Origin: Candidatus Thiovulum stygium
GTDB taxonomy: Bacteria > Campylobacterota > Campylobacteria > Campylobacterales > Thiovulaceae
Length of the DNA stretch: 64,000 nt
Direction of reading: 5' to 3'
Assembly: GCA_021582295.1 (NCBI GenBank)
Contig: CP091137.1
Location: 496,001 to 560,000 of the forward strand
The position numbers and the translations under genes were made by a program. Positions 10,922 to 20,357 of this stretch are shown here, one piece after another (position 1 is the first letter of the stretch; each line of letters starts with the position of its first letter). A model generated the notes under the pieces. It was not told the DNA's origin and did not search any database. It saw nothing but the letters and a program-made list of their open reading frames with translations.

Positions 10922-10963
10922 AAATTTAAACTTTTATTTATCTATCAAAAAAACTCTCCTGAA

Positions 10964-10995
10964 AACTCTGATCTTTTGATCAGAGTTAATCTTTT
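10964..10995 (+). terminator. Intrinsic terminator after glnB
   Basis: AACTCTGATC (10964-10973), a TTTT loop and GATCAGAGTT (10978-10987) form a perfect 10-bp stem followed by AATCTTTTT. This is the best textbook terminator in the window. Confidence 0.9.
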
Positions 10996-11102
10996 TATTC
11001 TAAATTTTCAAAATTTTATATATTTATTTACAGTTTAATTTAATTTAATTTAAAAAGTATTCAGAGCTTTTTAAAACACAGAATATATAAAAAATATGAT
11101 TA

Positions 11103-12929
11103 TTAAATTTCGTCAGCTACTTGAACATCATAAATAATGTCATCAAATGGATGTCGATACATTGGCATTTGCAATCGTTTTTCATCAAGAACATGTCCGA
11201 TAAATCCAATTGTTCGTCCAGCAATAAAAAAAGCATTTAAAGTTCCACTTGAGATAAATTCGTTAATTTCTTCTTCGCTATAACCCAAAGCTCTCCACAT
11301 ATCAACCATTAGAATTCCAATTGTTCCATCAACATTTAAGATGAGGTTCTCTTTTTTAGATGTTGTTAATAATTCTATTTGAATAGCATAATCTAAAAGT
11401 GGAGTTTGTGGAAAATATTGCGATGCAAATTTTTTAAGACCTTCAACTCGTTTATCTGGATTTTTCAACGATTTAATTCTATGTCCAATTCCTGGAATAG
11501 GAATTCCCTGTTTTTTCATATATTCAAGAAATTCTTTTGGCGATAAATTATTATCAAAACCATATTTGAAATATTTTGCTGCATCATCAATTGCACCACC
11601 AAATCGAGGACCAATCGTTAATAAACCAGTAACAAGCGATTCTACGACACTTTTTCCTGCTCTAGCTGTAACTTTTGCATTGTGAGCTCCTGAAACCGCT
11701 GGACCGTGATCAGCAACTGTTTTAATAACTGTTTCGATAAAGTCTGTTGCCCATTTTGGATATCTTTTTTTGAACCATAAAAGCGAAATAACATCTCCGA
11801 TTCCTTTTCCAGTTTCTGGAGTTGCAAGACTAGAAATAGGAAATCCAGCATAAGTTGCTTCATCGCCTCGATCATCAGAAATTGTGCAAACAAAATTCTT
11901 TTTCTTTTGAGATTTTGGTAATTCTCGAAGTTTTGGTTCAATAACTTCACTAATGACACCACTATTTTTTAAATTAGTATAAATTTCATTTATAATTTTA
12001 GGTAAATCATTAAAACTAGTTGGAACATAAATTCCAGCTTCAGCCATTGTTTTATTTTTAGAAACCGCAGTTTCACGATCAGCATTTGCACTTGCTCCAG
12101 CATGTCCAAATTGAACACCAGTTGAAAAATGTTGAGCTATCGTTCCGATACACCAACCAATAACAGGTTTTTTAATTAGACCATTTTTTACAGCATCAAT
12201 AACTTTATATTCTTCAGTTCCGCCAACTTCACCTAATAAAACCAAATATTTAACTTGTGGATTTTGTTCCATTCTAAGCATATTTTCGATAAATACAGAA
12301 CCAACAAATCGGTCGCCACCGATTGCAACACCTTCAGCAATGCCATCAGCATTAATCGAAATAATATTAGAAAGTTCATTAAATAGTCCTCCTGATCGTG
12401 TTACAAGACCGCAAGAACCTGCTCTATGAAGTTTAGAATTAATTATATTTTCGATAGTTCCACCAACATTTGCAATTTTAAAAGCTCCTGGAACAATTGC
12501 TCCAACTGTTGCAGGACCGATAACTGTAACATTTTTACTTCGAGCTGTTGCATTCATTTTTCGAGCAAGTCTTTCTGGAATTCCTTCAGCTGTAATCATA
12601 ATTGAACTAAATCCACCTAATTCAAGAGCTTCCATCGTAACATCGTAAGCTGTTCTGAATGATGCGAAATTTAATAAAACATCAGCTTTTGGAAATTTTC
12701 TTTTGGCTTCAGCTGTATTTCTAAAAAGAGGAACCATTACCTCATCAGCACCAAAAAAGAATTTATCAAATTTATCAGTTGCAGTTGGAGAAACTATACA
12801 AGCAACAGATGGTTTTTCGCGACCTATAACATAGTCATAATCAAACATTCGTTGAATAGCACTCTGGTTATTATTCCAGAAAATTGCTTGTGTATCTCGT
12901 GTATATAACACATTTATGTTTATGCTCAT
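11103..12929 (-). CDS. aclA: ATP-citrate lyase, alpha subunit
   Basis: The 608-residue protein has the AclA architecture: an N-terminal CoA-ligase part with the phosphohistidine loop GHAGAS, then a citrate-synthase-like C-terminal domain (PAVSGAHN, GPRFGGAIDDA, GIGHRIKS). With AclB it splits citrate to oxaloacetate and acetyl-CoA, the key cleavage of the reverse TCA cycle, and so indicates autotrophic CO2 fixation. It is the last gene of the aclB-DUF805-DUF2798-aclA group, separated from the DUF2798 gene by 32 bases. Confidence 0.96.
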   Translation of the reverse strand: MSININVLYTRDTQAIFWNNNQSAIQRMFDYDYVIGREKPSVACIVSPTATDKFDKFFFGADEVMVPLFRNTAEAKRKFPKADVLLNFASFRTAYDVTMEALELGGFSSIMITAEGIPERLARKMNATARSKNVTVIGPATVGAIVPGAFKIANVGGTIENIINSKLHRAGSCGLVTRSGGLFNELSNIISINADGIAEGVAIGGDRFVGSVFIENMLRMEQNPQVKYLVLLGEVGGTEEYKVIDAVKNGLIKKPVIGWCIGTIAQHFSTGVQFGHAGASANADRETAVSKNKTMAEAGIYVPTSFNDLPKIINEIYTNLKNSGVISEVIEPKLRELPKSQKKKNFVCTISDDRGDEATYAGFPISSLATPETGKGIGDVISLLWFKKRYPKWATDFIETVIKTVADHGPAVSGAHNAKVTARAGKSVVESLVTGLLTIGPRFGGAIDDAAKYFKYGFDNNLSPKEFLEYMKKQGIPIPGIGHRIKSLKNPDKRVEGLKKFASQYFPQTPLLDYAIQIELLTTSKKENLILNVDGTIGILMVDMWRALGYSEEEINEFISSGTLNAFFIAGRTIGFIGHVLDEKRLQMPMYRHPFDDIIYDVQVADEI

Positions 12930-12961
12930 ATTTATATATATCCTTTAATATTTAGTTTAAT

Positions 12962-13198
12962 TTAAAATCTCTTTTCTAATAAAAGATTTACTATCTTTCG
13001 AACTTGTGGAACAACTATAAAAATTGTCGGAAATGCAATAATAAAAGCTTTCCAATAGGCATTTAACCAAAAGGATAGAAATCCATCAACAAAACCGAGA
13101 TTTATAAATGTAACTACAAAACTCATAAAGCTAAAGCCCGACATAAAGAGGGACATTAAAAATGAGAAGAGAACCATCTCATATTTTTTGTTGATCAA
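12962..13198 (-). CDS. DUF2798 small membrane protein
   Basis: A 78-residue protein with two hydrophobic helices (about 8-28 and 47-66) and the shape of the DUF2798 family: an F-rich first helix, W near the middle and a P before the basic C-terminus. TTG start at 13198 with AAGGAT upstream. Function unknown. It is co-oriented between the two ATP-citrate lyase genes, with 14 bases to the DUF805 gene, so it is probably co-transcribed with aclB and aclA. Confidence 0.7.
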   Translation of the reverse strand: MINKKYEMVLFSFLMSLFMSGFSFMSFVVTFINLGFVDGFLSFWLNAYWKAFIIAFPTIFIVVPQVRKIVNLLLEKRF

Positions 13199-13212
13199 AT
13201 CCTTATCCTTTA

Positions 13213-13524
13213 TTAATTTATATTTTTCAGAGGGTCTTCACCAAAACGATTTGAGCCTTGAGTACCAGAAACAAAACCTATGATAAGTACAACAAATGGA
13301 ACGAAAATCCAAATAGAACTCCAACCATTCCAATCAAAATCATGAAATCTCTTTATTGAACCAATAAATTCGATATATAAAAGCGGAAAAGCAACTAACC
13401 CAACTATTGGAAAAGCTTGAACCATTAATTCTAAAATAACATATATAGTTACTACTGGAATAATATATTTTAACCAATAGGTTTTTCTACAAATTCGCCC
13501 TTCAGCTGAAAAATATCCTGACAT
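13213..13524 (-). CDS. DUF805 small membrane protein
   Basis: 103 residues with the DUF805 signatures: GRICRKTYW at the N-terminus, IKRFHDFDWNGW in the middle and SNRFGEDP at the C-terminus, around four short hydrophobic segments. Function unknown. It begins three bases after the aclB stop, so it is almost certainly in the same transcript. Placement of two unrelated small membrane proteins between aclB and aclA is unusual. Confidence 0.85.
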   Translation of the reverse strand: MSGYFSAEGRICRKTYWLKYIIPVVTIYVILELMVQAFPIVGLVAFPLLYIEFIGSIKRFHDFDWNGWSSIWIFVPFVVLIIGFVSGTQGSNRFGEDPLKNIN

Positions 13525-13527
13525 CTA

Positions 13528-14856
13528 TTATTTCTCTAAAGCCATTCTCACGATATCAGTAACATGAGTTTCAGGACCATAAACTTCGATATATAAACCT
13601 AATTTACTTGCTGATGCTTTTATATCTTTGAGACCCTTTTCATAATTTGGTCCACCTCGTCGAACATAAATTTTAGTATTGTGTGTTTTCATTTTATCAG
13701 CATATTTTTCAAATGCTTGAATAATTCCTGTAAAAGTTTTTGCAACATCTGTAAAATTTGCAATAGCTCCACCAATAATTAAAATTTTGCCTCGAGGATC
13801 TTCATATCGAGTCATTAAATCAAGAACAGTTGAAGCATAAAATTTTGTCTCTTCTGTTGTTGGACCACCTGAATATTCTCCATAATTTGCAAGATCAGAA
13901 ACACCAGACATATCAGCAATTGTGTCAGCATAAACAACTGAAGCACCGCCACCCGCGACCATTGTCCAGATTCGACCTTTTGGATTTAGAACAGTTAATT
14001 TAAGCGAAGCTCCAGATTTTGAATCAGCATCTTCAATTGCTTTAACTTCAGGAGATTTCTCTTCCATTCCGAAAGCCATTGGATATTCGATATTTCCCCA
14101 GTTTTCAGTCATTAAAAATCCTGCTGTATCATCAAGTTTTGCAACCATATCTAATAATTCGATTTGATTACCTTGCATAACAAAAGGATTTATTTCAAGA
14201 TAAGCAAAATTCAATTCTCTATAAGCTCTGAAAAAACCAATTGCAAATTCGCCAAATCTAGCTTTTTCACTCTCAGCAATGCCATTAGGAATATTTTCGA
14301 TTATTCTTCTAGCAATAGTTTCTTCATTATCTGTAATAGAAAAACGAACTTCTATAACTTTATCCCAATTTTCTTCAACTTCCATTCCACCTTCAGCTGA
14401 CATAAATAAAACATCATCATCACCAACAACAGTAGCAGAGATATAATATTCTTCATTTTGTATATGTGGAACAAAAGGTTCAACAATAAAATGTGTTAAA
14501 AAATCTTCTTTTGGAGTTCCATTTGGAATATTTCCATGAAATGATGAATAAACTTGTTGTTTTGAAGCCATTTTGTCGTTAATCCAATTAACGGCTTTTT
14601 CAAGTTTTACATCACCAACTTTTTGATCTCTAAAAAGAACTAGACCATTTTTACCTCGTTTGCCGAAAAGCATGTCAGGTTTAGCAACAAGATTTTTTTG
14701 ACTTAACCAGCTATTATTAACTGACAAATCCCTAAGAGCAGAGCTATTTTCTACTAATATAGTCTCATAACTATATGAAAAATTAGGAAAATATTTGCTC
14801 CAATGTCGATGCAGAATTGTTTTTGCATCAAATTCACGAATAGCCTTTTGCGCCAT
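13528..14856 (-). CDS. aclB: ATP-citrate lyase, beta subunit
   Basis: The 442-residue protein is an ATP-grasp/succinyl-CoA-synthetase-beta-like subunit that binds ATP and citrate. It opens with AQKAIREFDAK, has the KPDMLFGKRGK segment, and ends with the CoA-ligase-like part containing MVAGGGASVVYAD and GGPNYEKGL. It is the partner of AclA and first gene of the group. The ATG at 14856 has GAGGAAAATC just upstream. About 166 bases of spacer precede it, presumably with the operon promoter. Confidence 0.96.
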   Translation of the reverse strand: MAQKAIREFDAKTILHRHWSKYFPNFSYSYETILVENSSALRDLSVNNSWLSQKNLVAKPDMLFGKRGKNGLVLFRDQKVGDVKLEKAVNWINDKMASKQQVYSSFHGNIPNGTPKEDFLTHFIVEPFVPHIQNEEYYISATVVGDDDVLFMSAEGGMEVEENWDKVIEVRFSITDNEETIARRIIENIPNGIAESEKARFGEFAIGFFRAYRELNFAYLEINPFVMQGNQIELLDMVAKLDDTAGFLMTENWGNIEYPMAFGMEEKSPEVKAIEDADSKSGASLKLTVLNPKGRIWTMVAGGGASVVYADTIADMSGVSDLANYGEYSGGPTTEETKFYASTVLDLMTRYEDPRGKILIIGGAIANFTDVAKTFTGIIQAFEKYADKMKTHNTKIYVRRGGPNYEKGLKDIKASASKLGLYIEVYGPETHVTDIVRMALEK

Positions 14857-15022
14857 TTAGATTTTCCTCATATTTAATATTTTTAAAATTAGTCCATTTT
14901 AACTAAAGGATTGTAAATTTTTCACAATTTGAGAAATACTGCAATATAGTAGTTACTATTTTACACTTATATTTATTATTAGAAATATATATATTTCTAA
15001 TTCAGTTATTCTGGATTGCTAT

Positions 15023-15406
15023 TTATATTTTTTTAGGTATTGCCATTAAAATATATAGATCTCCATCTTTATTAATCCAACTATTTTCAACTGTTGCTTC
15101 TTTGATTAAATTTGTAGATTTTTGAATTATTAAATAAGTTCTATATGATCTATTATTTGCTGACAAATGTTGAAATTCACTTTCGACATGAACAGAAATA
15201 TTTTCACTAAGAGATGCTCTTGCACTCATTTTTGCAATTTTCTCTTGTTGTTGAAAATTTATATTTTGTGGTGCAGAACCAACACCATATATATAATCAA
15301 TATTTTCGCCTCGACCTAATTCAATCCATTTTGGCACTTTTTCAGATATATTAATATCGCTAGAAAATAAAATTGAACTTATAAATAAAAAATAAAAACT
15401 TTTCAT
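15023..15406 (-). CDS. LPP20-like exported protein
   Basis: The 127-residue protein has a short signal peptide (FYFLFISSILFSS). A domain follows with PKWIELGRG, YGVGSAP and ARASLSENI, resembling the LPP20 lipoprotein family of Helicobacter. No lipobox cysteine is present, so unlike LPP20 itself it may be periplasmic rather than lipidated. It begins immediately after the hisZ stop and is likely co-transcribed. Function unknown. Confidence 0.65.
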   Translation of the reverse strand: MKSFYFLFISSILFSSDINISEKVPKWIELGRGENIDYIYGVGSAPQNINFQQQEKIAKMSARASLSENISVHVESEFQHLSANNRSYRTYLIIQKSTNLIKEATVENSWINKDGDLYILMAIPKKI

Positions 15407-16240
15407 TTAAAAATTTAATAATTCATCTGTATAAATCGAAAATCCAACAGCATTAAAATTATCTATTGCATATGATCCGCCACGAGCAAAAACTCTATTT
15501 TTATCAATAAATTTAAAAATTAAATCTCGATAATACTCCATTTGAGTGTAATATAGCGGTGCGACCTTTAAATTTTGATATTTAAAACTTTCACCCAAGA
15601 ATATTAATTTTTCTAAATCTTCTTTTAAAAAATTTGGAGCTTTTGGTAATAAATTTTTAACCTCATCAATAGTTTCTAGATATAAAAGTTCTTTTAACCA
15701 ATCTATATTTAATGATAAAATTTTCCTAATTTCTATATTTTTAAATATAGAAATTTCTAAATTTAATTCAAAAGCTATTTTTTTAGGAATTGCAATATTT
15801 GATAATTGCAGAGTTGGTGAAAAATTTAATTTTTCAAAAATAGCGATATTTATTTCTAAAATCTCTTTTAAATCAGAACTTCCAATATGTTCAGCTCCAA
15901 TTTGATGTTGTTCAAATGAAGGATAACGATAAACTGGTTGAATATAAAACCAACGATTATTTTGAGAATTTCGTCCAATTCGTTTTAACATTAATTTTAC
16001 GATATCAATCGTAGAATCTGCTCGTAAATTCATTGGATAATTTTCACGATTTGTTAAATGAATAAGTTTTTTAGAATCCATTGATTCTATTTGATTATAT
16101 GAAAAAATTGGTGTAACCATCTCTTCAAAACTATTTTTATAAAAAATATTTGCTGAAATTTGTTCTATTTCTCGTTTCTTTTTTGCCAATTCACCAAAAT
16201 ATATTTTTCCACCTTCGGGAATTTCGTGATCTAAAATCAA
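15407..16240 (-). CDS. hisZ: ATP phosphoribosyltransferase regulatory subunit-like protein
   Basis: 277 residues resembling a shortened class II aminoacyl-tRNA synthetase core: the opening IPEGGKIYFGELA, motif-2-like WFYIQPVYRYPS, and the C-terminal FARGGSYAID. HisZ lacks aminoacylation activity and acts with short HisG to start histidine synthesis. It is clearly shorter than true HisRS. The start is TTG at 16240 behind AAAGGA. In many Campylobacterota hisZ precedes purA; here the next gene is the LPP20-like one. Confidence 0.85.
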   Translation of the reverse strand: MILDHEIPEGGKIYFGELAKKKREIEQISANIFYKNSFEEMVTPIFSYNQIESMDSKKLIHLTNRENYPMNLRADSTIDIVKLMLKRIGRNSQNNRWFYIQPVYRYPSFEQHQIGAEHIGSSDLKEILEINIAIFEKLNFSPTLQLSNIAIPKKIAFELNLEISIFKNIEIRKILSLNIDWLKELLYLETIDEVKNLLPKAPNFLKEDLEKLIFLGESFKYQNLKVAPLYYTQMEYYRDLIFKFIDKNRVFARGGSYAIDNFNAVGFSIYTDELLNF

Positions 16241-16304
16241 ATATATATCCTTTGCAATATAAAATATTTTAAAAATGAAATTCTACCAATTATTTATATA
16301 TATT

Positions 16305-16313
16305 TGTTAAAAT
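16305..16313 (+). promoter_or_regulatory. Extended -10 promoter for metK
   Basis: TGT-TAAAAT lies 41 bases before the chosen metK start, in a T/A-rich stretch without a -35 box. Confidence 0.5.
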
Positions 16314-16353
16314 ACTATTTGCTTTTTAGCTTTTTAATTTTAGGAGTATGAAT

Positions 16354-17514
16354 ATGTCAAGAACATATCTTTTTACATCTGAATCGGTAACAGAAGGTCA
16401 TCCAGATAAAATGGCTGACCAAATCAGTGATGCGATTCTCGATGATTTAATCAGTAAAGATAAGAAAGCACGAGTTGCTTGTGAAACACTTTTATCAAAT
16501 GGGTTTTGTGTTGTGGCAGGAGAATTAAAAACTCATGCATATGCTCCAATGCAAGATATCGTTCGAAAAGTTGTTAAAGAAATTGGTTATACAGATTCTG
16601 AATATGGCTTTGATTATAGAAGTGCCGCTGTTTTAAATGGTATAGGCGAACAATCTCCTGATATTAATCAAGGTGTCGATAGAGCTGATGGCGAAATTGG
16701 TGCTGGTGATCAAGGTTTAATGTTTGGTTATGCTTGTCGAGAGACTCCAACTTTAATGCCATTGCCAATATATTTATGTCATAGAATTACTGAAAAACTT
16801 GCCGAAGTTCGAAAAAATGGAACAATTCCATATTTAAGACCTGATGGCAAATCTCAAATTACTATTAAATATATTGATGAGGTTCCAGTTTCGATTGAGA
16901 CAGTTGTTGTTTCAACTCAACATGATCCTGATGTTTCTCAAGCTCAAATTCGTGAAGATGTCATTCGTGAAGTTATTCTAAAAGTTTTACCTCTCGATAT
17001 GATTTCACCAAATATAATTTATCATATAAATCCTACTGGTAAATTTGTTATCGGTGGTCCTCAAGGTGATGCTGGTTTAACTGGTCGAAAAATTATTGTT
17101 GATACTTATGGTGGAAGTTGTCCTCACGGTGGTGGTGCTTTTTCTGGTAAAGATCCAACAAAAGTTGATCGAAGTGCAGCATATATGGCTAGATATGTAG
17201 CTAAAAATATTGTTGCTTCTGGTATTGCAGATCGTGTAACTGTTCAATTAGCTTATGCCATAGGAGTTGTTGATCCAGTTTCTGTTAGTGTAAATACACA
17301 TGGTACAAGTTATATTTCTGAAGAAAAAATCGTTGAAGCTGTGAGAAATGTATTTAAATTAACTCCAAAAGGAATTATAGAATCTCTTGATTTATTAAGA
17401 CCAATTTATAGAAAAACTGCTTCTTATGGACATTTTGGTAGAGAACTTCCAGAATTTACTTGGGAGAAACGAGACAAAGCTGAAGCTTTAAGAACTTTTT
17501 TAGGTTTAAATTAA
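16354..17514 (+). CDS. metK: S-adenosylmethionine synthase
   Basis: The enzyme makes AdoMet from methionine and ATP in the cytoplasm. Its motifs are [11 protein letters not shown] at the N-terminus, [12 protein letters not shown] in the middle and [16 protein letters not shown], which carries the P-loop-like phosphate site. I prefer the second ATG (16354), because AGGAG at 16342-16346 is correctly spaced for it and nearly touches the first ATG at 16348. That gives 386 residues, the usual length. It stands alone between divergent hisZ and convergent ftsI. Confidence 0.96.
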   Translation: MSRTYLFTSESVTEGHPDKMADQISDAILDDLISKDKKARVACETLLSNGFCVVAGELKTHAYAPMQDIVRKVVKEIGYTDSEYGFDYRSAAVLNGIGEQSPDINQGVDRADGEIGAGDQGLMFGYACRETPTLMPLPIYLCHRITEKLAEVRKNGTIPYLRPDGKSQITIKYIDEVPVSIETVVVSTQHDPDVSQAQIREDVIREVILKVLPLDMISPNIIYHINPTGKFVIGGPQGDAGLTGRKIIVDTYGGSCPHGGGAFSGKDPTKVDRSAAYMARYVAKNIVASGIADRVTVQLAYAIGVVDPVSVSVNTHGTSYISEEKIVEAVRNVFKLTPKGIIESLDLLRPIYRKTASYGHFGRELPEFTWEKRDKAEALRTFLGLN

Positions 17515-17522
17515 ATTCTAAA

Positions 17523-17556
17523 TATAAATGCCAGATATATTTATTTGGCATTTATA
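17523..17556. terminator. Bidirectional terminator between metK and ftsI
   Basis: TATAAATGCCA (17523-17533) and TGGCATTTATA (17546-17556) form an 11-bp stem between two convergent genes, with A/T-rich flanks on both sides. Confidence 0.75.
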
Positions 17557-17567
17557 TAATTTAAAAA

Positions 17568-19322
17568 CTAGTCTCTCTTTTTTAAAAGATGATCTTCTAA
17601 CATTATTTCGACGACATTTTTAAAAATTGGAACTGCCGATTGAGAAGCAAAATAGTTTTCGACAATATCAATAACTGTTACACCAATCGTATAATTTTGC
17701 TGTTCATCATTTGCAAAACCGAAAAATGATGAGTGATATCTTTTTACATATTTGCCACCTTCAGCAATATGAGCAGTTCCAGTTTTTCCACCAATTTCAA
17801 GACCAATAATATCTGCACCACTTCCAGTTCCAAGTTTAACAGTTTCGACTAAAATACTTTTCATTTTTCTAGCAGTTGAAATATCAATAATTTGACTATT
17901 TTCAATAGTTGTTGATTCGCGAGGAAAATTAGAAATTATATTTTCACCATTTTTTAAATATGCAACAACTTTTGGATCAACAATTTTCCCATCATTATTA
18001 AAAATATTATAAGCTCTCATCATTTGCATAAAATTAGCTGTCATACCGTAACCATATGAAGCGGTTGTTCTATATATATGTCTTTGAAGTTCTAATAATG
18101 GATTAATATTACCTACAACTTCTCGACCAATTTCCAAACCAGATTTTTTAGAAAAACCAAATTTTTGGAGACCATTATAAAAACTTAATGGATCAAAATC
18201 TTTAACGAGTTTAGCCATACCAATATTTGAACTATGAATAAGAATATCTTCAACTGGAACTAGTTTCATAGGATGTTCATCTGTTATTATTCTAGTTCCT
18301 ATTTTATATTTTCCATTCTCGCAATCAATATATTGACCTCGCCAAATTAATTTTTCATCTAACATAATAGAAAAAATAATCGGTTTCATGACAGATCCAG
18401 GTTCAAAAGTATATTCGACAGCACTTACATTTAAATAACTCAAATCTTTCAAATTTTTTCGAGTAAAACGATTACTTGTGGCAAGAGCTAAAACATTTCC
18501 AGTATCACTTTCGATGACACTAACAATAACCTCTTTTGCTCTCAAATCTTTTCGATATTTAGATAAAATCGTTTCTATCTTTTTTTGCAAACTTAAATTT
18601 ATATTTAAATGCAGATCATTGCCATCAATTCGCTCTTCTCTTTTTAAATCACTATCTAAAATAGTCATTCCTCTAGCATCTTTTGAACCGATAAAATAGC
18701 CATCTCGTTGAGGAGCTAAAAATTCTTCAAATTTTTTTTCTAAACCTTTTACACCTCTGACTCGACTATATTTGCCTTCATAAAATTCATCTGTATAACC
18801 TAATAAAGGGGTTAAAACATCTTCATATGGATAAGTTCGTTCAGCACCACTTTCATAAACAGATAAACCTACATATATATTTTCGCCATTATGTATTGTT
18901 CTACTAGTTATAATTTTAGTAGCTCTAAATTCTTCAGCAAGTTTTTTTAATCCCTGAAATTGTTGAAAAGATAAATTTTTAGCAAGAATTACATTTCCTC
19001 GTCTCGAACGAATTTTTTCTAAAATTTCACCTTGTTCGATTCCACTATAAATAGAAAACATTTTTGTAAAAATAGTTTCGTTTTCTTTTGGAAGATCTCG
19101 AGTATCAACACTTGCTGTATAAACTTTAGTTGTATAAGCCATTCGATAGCCATCTGATGTTATTATTCCACCTCGTTTTGCTTTATCTTTTTCTTTAATT
19201 TGAGTATTTGCCAAATCTCGTTTGCCAGTTGCAACATAAAAAAACCTGCCAAATAAAATAGTAACTAAAAGTGTAAAAACAGAAAAAATAATAATTACTT
19301 TTGTAGATTGTTGAAGTCCCAT
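17568..19322 (-). CDS. ftsI: Penicillin-binding protein 3-type transpeptidase
   Basis: The 584-residue class B PBP has an N-terminal membrane anchor (about 7-26), a dimerisation region, and a transpeptidase domain with all three active-site motifs: SVMK (SxxK), SSN (SxN) and KTGTA (KTG). FtsI cross-links septal peptidoglycan during division. Length fits FtsI better than PBP2 (MrdA). No division gene (ftsL, ftsW, mur) adjoins it here, so the assignment rests on sequence. Confidence 0.88.
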   Translation of the reverse strand: MGLQQSTKVIIIFSVFTLLVTILFGRFFYVATGKRDLANTQIKEKDKAKRGGIITSDGYRMAYTTKVYTASVDTRDLPKENETIFTKMFSIYSGIEQGEILEKIRSRRGNVILAKNLSFQQFQGLKKLAEEFRATKIITSRTIHNGENIYVGLSVYESGAERTYPYEDVLTPLLGYTDEFYEGKYSRVRGVKGLEKKFEEFLAPQRDGYFIGSKDARGMTILDSDLKREERIDGNDLHLNINLSLQKKIETILSKYRKDLRAKEVIVSVIESDTGNVLALATSNRFTRKNLKDLSYLNVSAVEYTFEPGSVMKPIIFSIMLDEKLIWRGQYIDCENGKYKIGTRIITDEHPMKLVPVEDILIHSSNIGMAKLVKDFDPLSFYNGLQKFGFSKKSGLEIGREVVGNINPLLELQRHIYRTTASYGYGMTANFMQMMRAYNIFNNDGKIVDPKVVAYLKNGENIISNFPRESTTIENSQIIDISTARKMKSILVETVKLGTGSGADIIGLEIGGKTGTAHIAEGGKYVKRYHSSFFGFANDEQQNYTIGVTVIDIVENYFASQSAVPIFKNVVEIMLEDHLLKKRD

Positions 19323-19486
19323 ATATTATAAATATGCAAAAATCCAAATTAAAATGGATAAGCATATCCCCTTTCATGTAATAATTTATTGTAATAATTT
19401 TAATTATATCATAGGAAAAAACATAGAAGTTCCTTAATATTCAAAGAACTTCTAATATATTTTAAAAAGAAGAGTGTTTTTTATAA

Positions 19487-20341
19487 TTAATTTATTTTAT
19501 TCCAATAACTTTTTTCACTGCTATTTTTATATAAAATAGCAAGAGCTATCGATGAAATTATAATCATAACAATAGACATTATTTGACCCATTGTTACTTT
19601 TTCAAATAATATAAATCCAAGTTGAATATCAGGTTCTCGCCAAAGTTCAGCTATAAATCTAGCTATACCATAGCCTAAACCATATAACATAGCTAATTCT
19701 CCAGAAAGTTTAGATTTTGTTCGATACCAATATAAAAATAAGAATAAAACTAAACCTTCAAGAATAGCTTCATAAAGTTGTGAAGGATGTCTCATTGAAT
19801 CATAAACTTTTATTCCCCAAGCTACATCAGTTTCACGACCAACAAGTTCTTGATTTAAGAAATTTCCAATTCTGCCAAAAATATAACCAATTGGAACAGA
19901 AATAGCAGATAAATCTAATAAAAATTTAAGACTAATATTATTTTTATTGGCAAAAAGAATTGAAGCTACGACAAAGCCAAATAAAGCTCCGTGATAACTC
20001 ATTCCACTGATTCCGACAAATTGTCCGCCACTGAACGGATTAAAAATTTGCAACGGATTTGCCAAATAATATGCTGTATGATCGCTATAAAAAATAATAT
20101 AGCCTAGTCTTGCACCTAAAATTACTCCGATTTCAACCCAGAAAAAATAGTCGTCAATAATTTCGCCTGAAATTGGCAAATTATCTTTTTTGACGATCCA
20201 TTTTGCGAAAAAATAGGCTGAAACAAGAGCTAAAACATACATAATTCCATACCAATGAATTTTTATACTAAAAATTTCAAAGGCAACTGGATTAAAATGT
20301 GAATATATATTTTGCCAAAATTCTATCAAAAATATCTCCAT
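19487..20341 (-). CDS. lgt: Prolipoprotein diacylglyceryl transferase
   Basis: 284-residue inner-membrane enzyme that transfers diacylglyceryl to the lipobox cysteine of lipoproteins. It shows the catalytic H-x-Y-G segment (KIHWYGIMY) and the Lgt signature [14 protein letters not shown], with RHPSQLYEA following, and about seven hydrophobic helices. It is 16 bases downstream of ubiD on the same strand and is probably the last gene of the napL-to-lgt transcript. Confidence 0.95.
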   Translation of the reverse strand: MEIFLIEFWQNIYSHFNPVAFEIFSIKIHWYGIMYVLALVSAYFFAKWIVKKDNLPISGEIIDDYFFWVEIGVILGARLGYIIFYSDHTAYYLANPLQIFNPFSGGQFVGISGMSYHGALFGFVVASILFANKNNISLKFLLDLSAISVPIGYIFGRIGNFLNQELVGRETDVAWGIKVYDSMRHPSQLYEAILEGLVLFLFLYWYRTKSKLSGELAMLYGLGYGIARFIAELWREPDIQLGFILFEKVTMGQIMSIVMIIISSIALAILYKNSSEKSYWNKIN

Positions 20342-20357
20342 TAAAAAATAAAAACTA

